Assembly (NCBI GenBank): GCA_900770725.1
Contig: CAAGLL010000034.1
Location: forward strand, 31,328-95,327
DNA length: 64,000 bases
Source: an uncultured Succinivibrio sp.
Lineage (GTDB): Bacteria > Pseudomonadota > Gammaproteobacteria > Enterobacterales > Succinivibrionaceae
Direction: 5' to 3'
Shown here: one piece after another, positions 1 to 10,470 of the stretch
Position numbering within the stretch: position 1 is the first letter of the stretch
How the letters are laid out: every line of letters begins with the position of its first letter
Translations under genes and position numbers: made by a program
The notes under the pieces: model-generated
The model's input: the letters and a program-made list of their open reading frames with translations, nothing else
What the model was told of the DNA's origin: nothing
The model's database searches: none

Positions 1-1247
<1,247 letters not shown>

Positions 1248-1255
1248 GAGATCGC

Positions 1256-3551
<2,296 letters not shown>

Positions 3552-3572
3552 CCGTAAGGGGGAGACACGCTG

Positions 3573-4001
3573 ATGGATACATTTGCGTTCCAGCTTGAGG
3601 TGGTGAGCGGCGTAGGGTCGCTCTACTCTGGCAAGGTCAAGTCGGTGCGCGTCACCGGCAGCGAAGGCGAGCTGGGCATCAGGTACGGACACACGCCGCT
3701 CCTGACCACCATCAAGACCGGCCTCGTGTCGTTCATCGACGAGAACGACAACGAGGATCAGATCTACCTCGCTGGCGGCGTGCTCGAGGTCCAGCCCGAG
3801 ACCACCACCATCCTGGCCGACACCGCCCTGAGGGCCGATGACATCGACGAGGCCAAGGCCAAGGAGGCTATCGACGCCGCCAAGGACGCCATGGCCAAGC
3901 ACAGCACCGGCGACAAGGACTACAACAATGCCGCCGCGAGGCTGGCCGACGCCTTGGCAAGGCTCAAGGTCGTGGACATCGCCAGGACCCGCAGGAAGTG
4001 A
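3573..4001 (+). CDS. atpC: F1Fo ATP synthase subunit epsilon
   Basis: Regulatory epsilon subunit, 142 residues. The N-terminal beta-sandwich contains the family hallmark GELGIRYGHTPLLT near residue 32. The C-terminal helical hairpin, rich in Ala and Lys, is the part that inhibits ATP hydrolysis in homologues. It is the last gene of the atp operon, 21 bp after atpD, and is followed by a strong intrinsic terminator. Confidence 0.96.
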   Translation: MDTFAFQLEVVSGVGSLYSGKVKSVRVTGSEGELGIRYGHTPLLTTIKTGLVSFIDENDNEDQIYLAGGVLEVQPETTTILADTALRADDIDEAKAKEAIDAAKDAMAKHSTGDKDYNNAAARLADALARLKVVDIARTRRK

Positions 4002-4025
4002 TCCTCAAGGCATCCTGATAAAAGG

Positions 4026-4053
4026 CGGGGAGCGCAGCAGCGCTCCCCGTTTT
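4026..4053 (+). terminator. Intrinsic terminator of the atp operon
   Basis: A 9-bp perfect stem (CGGGGAGCG at 4026-4034 with CGCTCCCCG at 4041-4049) and a CAGCAG loop, followed by TTTT. It lies 25 bp after the atpC stop. Convergent rpoH ends at 4080 and may also read into it, but the T-run on that side is weaker. Confidence 0.85.
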
Positions 4054-4079
4054 GCTTTAGGCGTCTTGATCTTAAAGAG

Positions 4080-5183
4080 TCAGGCCTTTGATTTCTCCGC
4101 AGGCTCATCGATAAGCGCTGGCAGATTGGCCTCATGCCCGAGTGCATCGTCATGAGTCCCATCACTCTTTGCCTTGGCCTTCGCTGAGGCAGCCTTCTTG
4201 CTAGCTTTAGGCTTCCTTTTGACAGCCTTTTTGCTGCCTGAAGCCTTGCTTGCGGATTTGCGCCTGGGAGCTTTTTCCTCTGCCGTGGCGTCTACGAGCG
4301 CGCCTTGCTGCTCGCCGCTGCCGCTCAAGAGCGCCGCCTTTATCTTCTTGAGGCCGGCCGCTTCAATCTGGCGCACCCTCTCAACCGAGATGTGGAGCTC
4401 GTCTGCAAGCTCCTGCAGCGTCGCCTTGTTCTCCTCAAGCCAGCGCTTCTGGATGATGGTCCTGGTGCGGCTGTCGAGCTCATCCAAGGCCTTGCCCAGG
4501 CGGTTGAGCTCGAAGGTCTTGTAGTCGTTGTTCTCGAAGGTCTTGGCGAAATTGGAGTTCTCGTCCTCAAGGTAGGCTGCCGGCGCGAAGCTCTGCTTGT
4601 CAGATGACGAGTCGTCCTCGCCCTCATAGCCTATGTCCTGTCCGGCAAGCCTGGTCTCCATCTCGGCGACGTCCTTCTCGGACACATCGAGATCATTTGC
4701 CACCTTCTCGCGCTCGTCCTGGGTGAACCATCCCAAGTGCTTCTTGTTCTGCCTGAGCTTGAAGAACAGCTTGCGCTGGGCCTTGGTGGTGGCGACCTTG
4801 ACCATGCGCCAGTTCTTGATGACGTAGTCGTGGATCTCGGCCTTGATCCAGTGGACGGCGAACGGGGCGAGGCGCCCTCCGACATCCGGATCGAAGTGCT
4901 TGACCGCCTTCATGAGGCCGATGTTGCCTTCCTGGATGAGATCGGCGATCGGCAGCCCGTAGCCTGCGTAGCCGCGGGCGACGCTGACGACCAGGCGCAG
5001 GTGCGAGAGCACGAGCTTCCTTGCAGCCTCGATGTCGCCGTAGTCGCGCAGGCGCCTTGCCAGGTTTCGCTCGTCTTCCTCCTCGAGCATCGGGACCTGG
5101 TTGATGACGCGGACATAGCTCTCGAGGTTGCCCACGGTGGCCAGCATCATCTGCTTCTCGCCCTCATCTTCCTTGAGAGGCAT
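4080..5183 (-). CDS. rpoH: RNA polymerase sigma-32 factor with long charged C-terminal tail
   Basis: Heat-shock sigma factor. Region 2 is recognised by HLRLVVSVARGYAGYGLPIA and DLIQEGNIGLMKAVKHF; the RpoH box by QRKLFFKLRQNKKHLGWF; region 4 by the C-terminal helix-turn-helix with ELHISVERVRQIEA. The start at 5183 is chosen because GAGGAG precedes it by 9 bases. An ATG at 5204 adds 7 residues but its AAGGA is only 2 bases away. After the point where E. coli RpoH ends there are about 81 more residues, first Lys/Ser/Ala-rich and then acidic. Region 2.4 reads GGRLAPFAVHWIK, with Pro where relatives usually have Ser. It follows ftsY closely, so the two are probably co-transcribed. Confidence 0.95.
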   Translation of the reverse strand: MPLKEDEGEKQMMLATVGNLESYVRVINQVPMLEEEDERNLARRLRDYGDIEAARKLVLSHLRLVVSVARGYAGYGLPIADLIQEGNIGLMKAVKHFDPDVGGRLAPFAVHWIKAEIHDYVIKNWRMVKVATTKAQRKLFFKLRQNKKHLGWFTQDEREKVANDLDVSEKDVAEMETRLAGQDIGYEGEDDSSSDKQSFAPAAYLEDENSNFAKTFENNDYKTFELNRLGKALDELDSRTRTIIQKRWLEENKATLQELADELHISVERVRQIEAAGLKKIKAALLSGSGEQQGALVDATAEEKAPRRKSASKASGSKKAVKRKPKASKKAASAKAKAKSDGTHDDALGHEANLPALIDEPAEKSKA

Positions 5184-5218
5184 GTTCTTGCGCTCCTCTG
5201 CCATCTTCCTTGAGGGCC

Positions 5219-6433
5219 TCAGCCTATTACCGCGTCGGTGAAGGCCCGCGCGTCGAACGGCCTGAGATCCTCGGCCTTCTCGCCGATGCCGACGAAGCGC
5301 AGCGGGATCTTGAACTCGTCGCAAAGGGCGTATACCACGCCGCCCTTGGCGCTGCCGTCGAGCTTGGTGATGGTGATCCCGGTGACCTTCACGGCCTCCG
5401 AGAAGAGCCTCACCTGGGAGACGGCGTTCTGCCCGGTGGTGGCGTCGAGCACCAGCATGACCTCGTCGGGCGCCGACTCGTCGATCTTCTTCATGACGCG
5501 GACGATCTTGCGCAGTTCCTCCATCAGGTTCTCCTTGTTCTGGAGCCTGCCTGCGGTGTCGCAGATGAGCACGTCGGCCTTCCTGGCGATCGCGGAATTT
5601 AGCGCGTCGTAGATGACAGATGCGCTGTCTGAGCCAGTGGCCTGTGCCACCACCGGCACGTTGGCGCGGCGGCCCCATTCCTGGAGCTGCTCGACTGCGG
5701 CGGCGCGGAAGGTGTCGCCGGCGGCGAGCATGACCTTGAGGCCCTGGGCGAGGAACTTGCCGGCAAGCTTGCCGATGGTGGTGGTTTTGCCGGCGCCGTT
5801 GACGCCGACCATTAGGATCACATATGGCTTCTTGCCGGATGAGGCTGGGTCGAGCGGCTTGGCACAGGGCTCGACTATCGAGTCCAGGATCTCGCGCAGG
5901 TTGTCCTTGAGCGCGCCTGCGTCATGGAGATCGCGCAGCTTTGACTGCTCGCGCAACTTCTCTATTACCTTCGAGGTGGTGTCCACGCCGAGGTCCGCCG
6001 TGAGCAGCGAGGTTTCAAGATCCTCGTAGAGCTCCTCGCTTATCTGCTTGCCGTGGACTAAGGCCTCAAGCCCGTAGGAGATGTTCTGGCGGGTGCGCTT
6101 GAGCCTTTCAAAAAACGATGCCTTGGGCTTCTTGTCGGCAGCAGGCTGCTCTCCGGCAGCCTTCGGGCTGCCTTCAGGCTGCCTTGAGGCTGTGTTTTGG
6201 CTGCCTGAGCCATCGGCTCCATCGTTTTTTGCAGCATCTTCTGAATTATTTTGGGCGTCCTTTGTGCCGCTTGCGGCATCCAAGGCTTCATGCTTTGCCG
6301 CCGCGTCGCTGGCGCCATCATCTTCGGACTTGGGGTTGGCGGAGCCTGCTACGGCTTCCCCAATTGCAGGATCCTGCGTCCCGTCTTCCTTGCCAGATCC
6401 CTTCTTCTTTCCGAATATGCGAAATATAGACAT
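5219..6433 (-). CDS. ftsY: Signal recognition particle receptor FtsY
   Basis: SRP receptor GTPase that docks ribosome-SRP complexes at the inner membrane, 404 residues. An acidic, low-complexity A domain covers about residues 12-105, after a basic N-terminus ([11 protein letters not shown]). The N and G domains follow. The G1 motif GVNGAGKTT is at 210-218, and [16 protein letters not shown] and [10 protein letters not shown] are intact. In E. coli ftsE and ftsX lie between ftsY and rpoH; here rpoH begins within about 40 bp. Divergent rsmD matches the E. coli neighbourhood. Confidence 0.97.
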   Translation of the reverse strand: MSIFRIFGKKKGSGKEDGTQDPAIGEAVAGSANPKSEDDGASDAAAKHEALDAASGTKDAQNNSEDAAKNDGADGSGSQNTASRQPEGSPKAAGEQPAADKKPKASFFERLKRTRQNISYGLEALVHGKQISEELYEDLETSLLTADLGVDTTSKVIEKLREQSKLRDLHDAGALKDNLREILDSIVEPCAKPLDPASSGKKPYVILMVGVNGAGKTTTIGKLAGKFLAQGLKVMLAAGDTFRAAAVEQLQEWGRRANVPVVAQATGSDSASVIYDALNSAIARKADVLICDTAGRLQNKENLMEELRKIVRVMKKIDESAPDEVMLVLDATTGQNAVSQVRLFSEAVKVTGITITKLDGSAKGGVVYALCDEFKIPLRFVGIGEKAEDLRPFDARAFTDAVIG

Positions 6434-6467
6434 GCAATCTCCTGATGGCGCCTAAAAAGCCCGTATT

Positions 6468-6495
6468 GTTCAGCCATGCCGCAGCATGGCTGAAC
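6468..6495. repeat. Perfect 12-bp inverted repeat between ftsY and rsmD
   Basis: GTTCAGCCATGC (6468-6479), loop CGCA, then GCATGGCTGAAC (6484-6495). There is no T-run on either side, so it is not a convincing terminator. It sits in the 229-bp divergent region upstream of both ftsY and rsmD and could be a protein-binding palindrome or an RNA hairpin. Function unknown. Confidence 0.7.
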
Positions 6496-6550
6496 GGCAG
6501 TTTAGTAAGGCGCATCATGATTATCAACGGCTTGCCGTATGATTGTGGGA

Positions 6551-6576
6551 GGCGCCCATGCCGCATGGCGGGCACC
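6551..6576. repeat. Imperfect GC palindrome sharing its core with 14499-14523
   Basis: Begins GGCGCCCATGCCGC, the same 14 bases that open the palindrome at 14499, but the right arm is imperfect (GCATGGCGGGCACC). It lies upstream of rsmD. It could be a degenerate copy of a small dispersed palindrome; two copies are too few to define a family. Confidence 0.4.
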
Positions 6577-6662
6577 TTTTCAATGATATTGCTTTATGGC
6601 GCATTCCGTCCCCTGGCTGGGCGGTTTTTGCGTGATTTTCGCATTGGCGCGGGAGACTGGAC

Positions 6663-7223
6663 ATGGAAGAGGCAAGGCACGAGGTGAGGATCGCAGGCGG
6701 GGCGCTGCGCGGCAGGATGCTCAAGGTGCTGGATGCGCAGGGGCTCAGGCCGACGCCCGACAGGGTGCGTGAGAGCGTGTTCAACTGGCTTGGCGGCAGC
6801 TGCGAAGGCGCGCGGGTGCTCGACCTCTTTGCTGGAAGCGGCGCGATGGGCCTTGAAGCCTACTCGCGCGGCGCCGCGTTGCTCACCTTGGTTGAAAGCA
6901 ATCCTGAGTGCGCGCAGCTCCTCAAGGAGGAGACCTCGGGGATGGCTGGCGTCGAGGTGGTTGAAGGCGACGCGCTCTCGTACCTTGAGCGGGCGCAAGG
7001 CACCTTCAACCTGGTATTCCTCGATCCGCCCTACAGGTCCGGGCTGCTTGCAAAGGCGCTCAGAGGCCTGTCGTCGCGCTGCCTCATCGATGCCTCGACG
7101 CTGCTCTACGTCGAGATGAGCGCCTCGGACTCCATCAGCGTCCCAGGCTACGAGTGCCTGCGCGAGCAGGCCGCAGGCCAGGTCAAGTACGGGCTGTGGA
7201 AAAAAAGCTCCCTGCTGCTGTAA
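6663..7223 (+). CDS. rsmD: 16S rRNA (guanine966-N2)-methyltransferase
   Basis: SAM-dependent methyltransferase acting on G966 of 16S rRNA, 186 residues. The SAM motif LDLFAGSGAMGLEA is at about 54-65 and the catalytic DPPY at 121-124. The start follows a GGGAG site. It is divergent from ftsY, as in E. coli. The last codons (WKKSSLLL) coincide with an A-run and stem that form the intrinsic terminator of the convergent dehydrogenase gene, so the C-terminal sequence is constrained by two functions. Confidence 0.96.
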   Translation: MEEARHEVRIAGGALRGRMLKVLDAQGLRPTPDRVRESVFNWLGGSCEGARVLDLFAGSGAMGLEAYSRGAALLTLVESNPECAQLLKEETSGMAGVEVVEGDALSYLERAQGTFNLVFLDPPYRSGLLAKALRGLSSRCLIDASTLLYVEMSASDSISVPGYECLREQAAGQVKYGLWKKSSLLL

Positions 7224-7235
7224 GCAGCAGGGAGC
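7201..7235 (-). terminator. Intrinsic terminator of the idonate dehydrogenase gene, inside rsmD
   Basis: GCTCCCTGCTGC (7207-7218), loop TGTAA, GCAGCAGGGAGC (7224-7235): a perfect 12-bp stem. Read on the minus strand it is followed by a seven-T run from the A-run that starts at 7200, the classic layout for transcripts leaving 7262-8317. The left arm, the loop and the T-run lie in the last codons and stop of rsmD. Confidence 0.88.
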
Positions 7236-7261
7236 CTTCCCTAGGATTGATCTCTTGAGGA

Positions 7262-8317
7262 TCAGGCCGGCTTGTAGCCGTTGAAGTCGTACTCAACCTT
7301 CATGGTCGAAGGCGACAGGGCGGCTTCCATGCCCTCGACGCACTTGGAGGCGTCGAAGGAGGCGGAGAGCAGCGGCAGCGGGTTGATCAGGCCGCGATCG
7401 AGGGCCGACACGACAGCCGGGAACTCGTCGTAGAAGCGGAACACGGAGTGCCACTTGATGCCCTTGACGGCAAACTGGCCGAAGTCCTTGGGCTCGTGGC
7501 CGACGCCGTACATGCCGACCTGGGCGATGGTGGCGGTCGGGCGGACCAGCTTCATCAGCTGGGCGCAGGCAAAGCCGTTGCCGGTGGCCTCGATGCCGAG
7601 GTCGAAGCTGCCCTTGTGCTCGCACCACTTCTCGATCTGATCAGCGTTATCCTTGGAGTTGCAGACCACGTCGGCACCCATCTGCTTGGCGACCTTGAGG
7701 GTCTCGGAGCGGATGTCGATGGCGGTGACGCTGGAGGCGCCGAGGGTCTTGGCGGCAGCGACGCAGAGGCAGCCGATCGGGCCGGCGCCCATCACGACCA
7801 CGCTCTTGCCCAGCAGGTTGCCCAGTGCATTGACGCCGCTGTAGGCGATCCCCAGGGGCTCGGCGAAGGCGCCGACCTCAGGCTTGAGGTTGTGCACGAC
7901 GCCGCACTGGACTTCGTGGACGGTCACGTAGTCGGCGAACAGGCCGGTGGTGTGCGGGAACAGGGCAGCGGAGCCTAAGTGCTGCACGTGCTCGCAGTAG
8001 GTGTACATGTGGCGCTGGCAGTAGTAGCACTTGAAGCAGGGGCGGGCCGGCCTCATGACGACCATGTCGCCCTTCTTGACGGTGGTGACCTCAGGGCCGA
8101 CTTCCTCGACGATGCCGCAGCCTTCGTGGCCGATGGTCAGGGGCTCCCTGACGACGATCGCGGAGCCGTTGCTGCCCTGGGTGTAGTAGTGCTGGTCGGA
8201 GCCGCAGATGCCGCCGGTGAGCATCTTGACGATCACTTCATGCGGATCGTTGATCTTTGCATCGGGAACATCCTCAAAGCGGAGGTCCAGCTTCTTGTGA
8301 AGAACAATGGCTTTCAT
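7262..8317 (-). CDS. idnD: Zinc-dependent polyol dehydrogenase, L-idonate 5-dehydrogenase-like
   Basis: Medium-chain zinc alcohol dehydrogenase, 351 residues. The catalytic zinc region GGICGSDQHYY and GHEGCGIVEEVG are present, as are the four structural-zinc cysteines (CFKCYYCQRHMYTYC) and the Rossmann motif GAGPIGCL. The closest match I recognise is E. coli IdnD (L-idonate to 5-keto-D-gluconate), including the shared C-terminal INPLPLLSA. A GntR/IdnR-like operator lies 37 bp before the start, which supports a sugar-acid role. No idnO, idnT or regulator gene is nearby, so another polyol such as sorbitol or threonate-type substrates remains possible. Confidence 0.72.
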   Translation of the reverse strand: MKAIVLHKKLDLRFEDVPDAKINDPHEVIVKMLTGGICGSDQHYYTQGSNGSAIVVREPLTIGHEGCGIVEEVGPEVTTVKKGDMVVMRPARPCFKCYYCQRHMYTYCEHVQHLGSAALFPHTTGLFADYVTVHEVQCGVVHNLKPEVGAFAEPLGIAYSGVNALGNLLGKSVVVMGAGPIGCLCVAAAKTLGASSVTAIDIRSETLKVAKQMGADVVCNSKDNADQIEKWCEHKGSFDLGIEATGNGFACAQLMKLVRPTATIAQVGMYGVGHEPKDFGQFAVKGIKWHSVFRFYDEFPAVVSALDRGLINPLPLLSASFDASKCVEGMEAALSPSTMKVEYDFNGYKPA

Positions 8318-8353
8318 CTTGTTGCGTCCTATCCTGATTGGTTGGCTAGTTAG

Positions 8354-8369
8354 ATGTTATTGGTAACAC
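8354..8369 (-). promoter_or_regulatory. GntR/IdnR-type operator upstream of the idonate dehydrogenase
   Basis: ATGTTATTGGTAACAC contains the palindrome TGTTA-N4-TAACA. The E. coli gluconate/idonate LacI-family repressors bind ATGTTA-N4-TAACAT-type sites, so this matches at all but one end base. It is 37 bp upstream of the start codon at 8317, inside the expected promoter. No repressor gene is in the window. Confidence 0.6.
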
Positions 8370-8547
8370 TGACGCTGATTTTAGAGCACGCTGGGCTGAA
8401 AAAACGGTCTTGGCGGCAGGATATTTGGTTATCGGTTAGATTTGCAACATGGATCAAAAATTCGGTCATACGCTGAAATTTGATCTGGTATATCAGCGTT
8501 CCACAAAGACGCATTTGCCCATGATGCTTGGATCCCAGTGTGTGCTT

Positions 8548-9438
8548 TCAGCGCTTCTGGCGGTTGTCCTGGATGAGGGTGCGGTGCCTGACTTGCGCGG
8601 CGATGCCCGCCTTGTTGAAGCGGTCTGACAACTGCTGGGCGATGTAGACGCTGCGGTGGCGCCCGCCGGTGCAGCCGATGGCCACGGTGAGGTAGCTGCG
8701 GTTGCTCTTCTCGATGCTCGGAAGCCAGGTCGAGAGCAGGTTGTAGAGCATGTCAGCGTAGCGGTCGACCTCGGGATGCTCGTGGAAGAAGTCGATGACG
8801 GGCTGGTCGAGGCCGGTGTAGTTGCGCAGCTCCTTTTTCCAAAAAGGATTCGGCAGGAAGCGCGAGTCGAAGACGAAGTCGGCGTCCATCGCGATGCCGT
8901 CCTTGAACCCGAACGACTCGAAGATGATTACGAGCTTCTTCTCGGGCTTGCCCTGCACGAGCACGGTGATCTGCCTGGCAAGCTCGTGGATGGAGATGTT
9001 GGTGGTGTCGATGCGGAGGTCGGCCACCGAGGAGATGCGCATGAGCATGTCGCTCTCGCGGCTGATCGCCTCGTCAAGCGAGAGCGACTTGAGCGAGAGC
9101 GGGTGCAGGCGCCGCGACTCGGAGTAGCGGCGCACCAGGGCCTCGTCGCTGGCGTCGAGGTAGATGATGGTCGAGCGGATGTCGGGATCGTGGCGCGCCG
9201 AGCGGTAGAGCTCGCTTACCAGCGCCTGATCGCGCTCGCCTGAGTGGAGGATGGTGCGGATGTCGATGGAGACGGCGAGCTTTGGGTAGTGCTCCTTGGC
9301 CATCTTGATGAGCTTGCCCAGGAACACCACCGGCAGGTTGTCGATGCAGTAGAAGCCGAGGTCCTCGAGCACCCTCAGCGCGACGGTCTTCCCCGAGCCC
9401 GAGCGGCCGGAAATGACGAACAGCTGAACATTTCCCAT
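8548..9438 (-). CDS. rapZ: RNase adapter protein RapZ
   Basis: P-loop protein that in E. coli binds sRNA GlmZ and presents it to RNase E, controlling glucosamine-6-phosphate synthase. It has 296 residues. The Walker A motif GRSGSGKT is at 11-18, and the C-terminal RNA-binding domain with CTGGRHRSVYIAQQL and a basic end (RHRT...RQKR) is present. It follows ptsN closely in the rpoN-hpf-ptsN-rapZ order. The phosphocarrier gene npr (ptsO), normally next, is absent: 230 bp of non-coding sequence and then the idonate dehydrogenase gene follow. Confidence 0.96.
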   Translation of the reverse strand: MGNVQLFVISGRSGSGKTVALRVLEDLGFYCIDNLPVVFLGKLIKMAKEHYPKLAVSIDIRTILHSGERDQALVSELYRSARHDPDIRSTIIYLDASDEALVRRYSESRRLHPLSLKSLSLDEAISRESDMLMRISSVADLRIDTTNISIHELARQITVLVQGKPEKKLVIIFESFGFKDGIAMDADFVFDSRFLPNPFWKKELRNYTGLDQPVIDFFHEHPEVDRYADMLYNLLSTWLPSIEKSNRSYLTVAIGCTGGRHRSVYIAQQLSDRFNKAGIAAQVRHRTLIQDNRQKR

Positions 9439-9444
9439 CTCAAA

Positions 9445-9458
9445 AGGAGATCATTCCT
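9445..9458. repeat. First copy of 14-bp intercistronic repeat AGGAGATCATTCCT
   Basis: Spans the ptsN stop and the rapZ leader. An identical 14-mer lies at 10013-10026 across the hpf stop. On the minus strand each reads AGGAATGATCTCCT and includes the TGA stop of the upstream gene. The AGGA and TCCT ends could pair. Significance uncertain. Confidence 0.5.
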
Positions 9459-9951
9459 CTGCGCTCCCGCCTGCGCGGCTGGCCATTGAGTCCAGCATCG
9501 CCTCGGCCTGGCCGAGCAGCTTTCTGATCTTCCAGTCCTCGTTTCTGGCAAGCCTGAGCGAGTTGAGCAGATCCTGGTTTGAAAACACTCCGGTGATGTT
9601 CTGCAGCAGCTGCGACACGGCGTCGCAGTCCTCGTCCTCGCCCACGAACAGAGTATAAGCGATATCTATGCTCTGAGGGTCCGCGTCGATGGAGCTGAAC
9701 GAGACCGGTGCATCGAGGATGCTCAGGATCCCAAGCGTCCTGCTTATGCCCGGCACTGCGGCGTGCGGCAGCGCGATGCCGCTGTAGAAGACCGTGGTCC
9801 CGTACTCCTCGCGGGCGTTGAGCGCGCGTATGAGCGTGCCGCTGTCGGCCTTGAGCACGGCCGACGCGCAGTCGGCTATCTCCTCGAACAGCCTCTTGCG
9901 GCTGAAGCAGAACAGCGGCGACAGCACCAGCGACTCGGACAGGATCTTCAC
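9451..9951 (-). CDS. ptsN: Nitrogen-regulatory PTS EIIA component
   Basis: EIIA-Ntr-type phosphotransferase protein, 166 residues, a little longer than the E. coli protein because of a Gly/Ser/Glu tail. The phospho-acceptor is His63 in GIALPHA. It starts with GTG at 9951, preceded by GGAG at 7 bases. Homologues regulate potassium transport and other processes through phosphorylation from EI-Ntr and NPr. NPr is not encoded in its usual place next to rapZ. Confidence 0.93.
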   Translation of the reverse strand: MKILSESLVLSPLFCFSRKRLFEEIADCASAVLKADSGTLIRALNAREEYGTTVFYSGIALPHAAVPGISRTLGILSILDAPVSFSSIDADPQSIDIAYTLFVGEDEDCDAVSQLLQNITGVFSNQDLLNSLRLARNEDWKIRKLLGQAEAMLDSMASRAGGSAEE

Positions 9952-9971
9952 TTGGGCACTCCAGATACGGC

Positions 9972-9996
9972 GATGCCCCGCAACAGGCGGGGCATC
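9972..9996 (-). other. Intercistronic hairpin between hpf and ptsN
   Basis: GATGCCCCGC (9972-9981), loop AACAG, GCGGGGCATC (9987-9996): a 10-bp perfect stem with no T-run on either side. It lies about 20 bases upstream of the ptsN GTG start in the minus-strand transcript. It could set relative hpf/ptsN mRNA levels by stabilising or pausing; the sequence alone does not decide. Confidence 0.6.
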
Positions 9997-10012
9997 CCAT
10001 CATCTCACAAAC

Positions 10013-10026
10013 AGGAGATCATTCCT
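10013..10026. repeat. Second copy of 14-bp intercistronic repeat AGGAGATCATTCCT
   Basis: Identical to 9445-9458 and placed in the same way, across the TGA stop of hpf. The sequence just downstream on the minus strand (GTTTGTGAGATGATGGGA) also resembles the rapZ start region, suggesting a local duplication of an intergenic segment. Confidence 0.5.
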
Positions 10027-10306
10027 GCTTGAGCTTTTCCTTGTACTTGACCAGCTGGCGGTCGACCTTGTCGATGAGGCCGTCGATCGCAGGGTACATG
10101 CTCTCGGCTTCCGCCTCAGTGTGGAGGTTTCCGCCGGCAACTGCCACATCCGCCTTGGCGATGTGGGTGAGGTTGTCGACAGTCAAGGTGACGGTGATTG
10201 AAGTGACCAGCTCCCCCTTGCGCTCGAGCTTCTTGAACTTGTCGGTCACATAGTCCTTGAGAGCGTCAGTGAGCTTGATACCCACGCCTTGTACTTTCAA
10301 CTGCAT
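10019..10306 (-). CDS. hpf: Short-form ribosome hibernation promoting factor
   Basis: Short HPF/YfiA-fold protein of 95 residues that binds the 30S decoding region and promotes 100S dimers or ribosome inactivation in slow growth. It begins MQLKVQGVGIKLTDALKDYV and has the beta-alpha-beta-beta-beta-alpha pattern expected. The C-terminal extension of long HPF is absent. It lies between rpoN and ptsN, as in enterobacteria. Confidence 0.95.
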   Translation of the reverse strand: MQLKVQGVGIKLTDALKDYVTDKFKKLERKGELVTSITVTLTVDNLTHIAKADVAVAGGNLHTEAEAESMYPAIDGLIDKVDRQLVKYKEKLKQE

Positions 10307-10470
10307 ATTTCGTCCTTAATCCGGCTTTGCCGAATGGCGGTATTAACGCTGCCTTCACAGCAGCTTCAATTTCATAATAAGGTCTGTGCGGCGGGCTTTC
10401 AAAGCCATTGATCAAAAATTGCGCCAGTGCTGTCTGAAATTGTGACCGGCGCTTGATTGCTGTGCGCAAA

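Noticed and set aside
4080..5678. RpoH starting at the upstream end of its open frame
   Set aside because: The first 158 codons run through ftsY out of frame and have no sigma-factor similarity.
9440..10003. 187-codon open frame overlapping ptsN
   Set aside because: Out of frame with ptsN, Arg/Gly/Ala-rich translation without family features.
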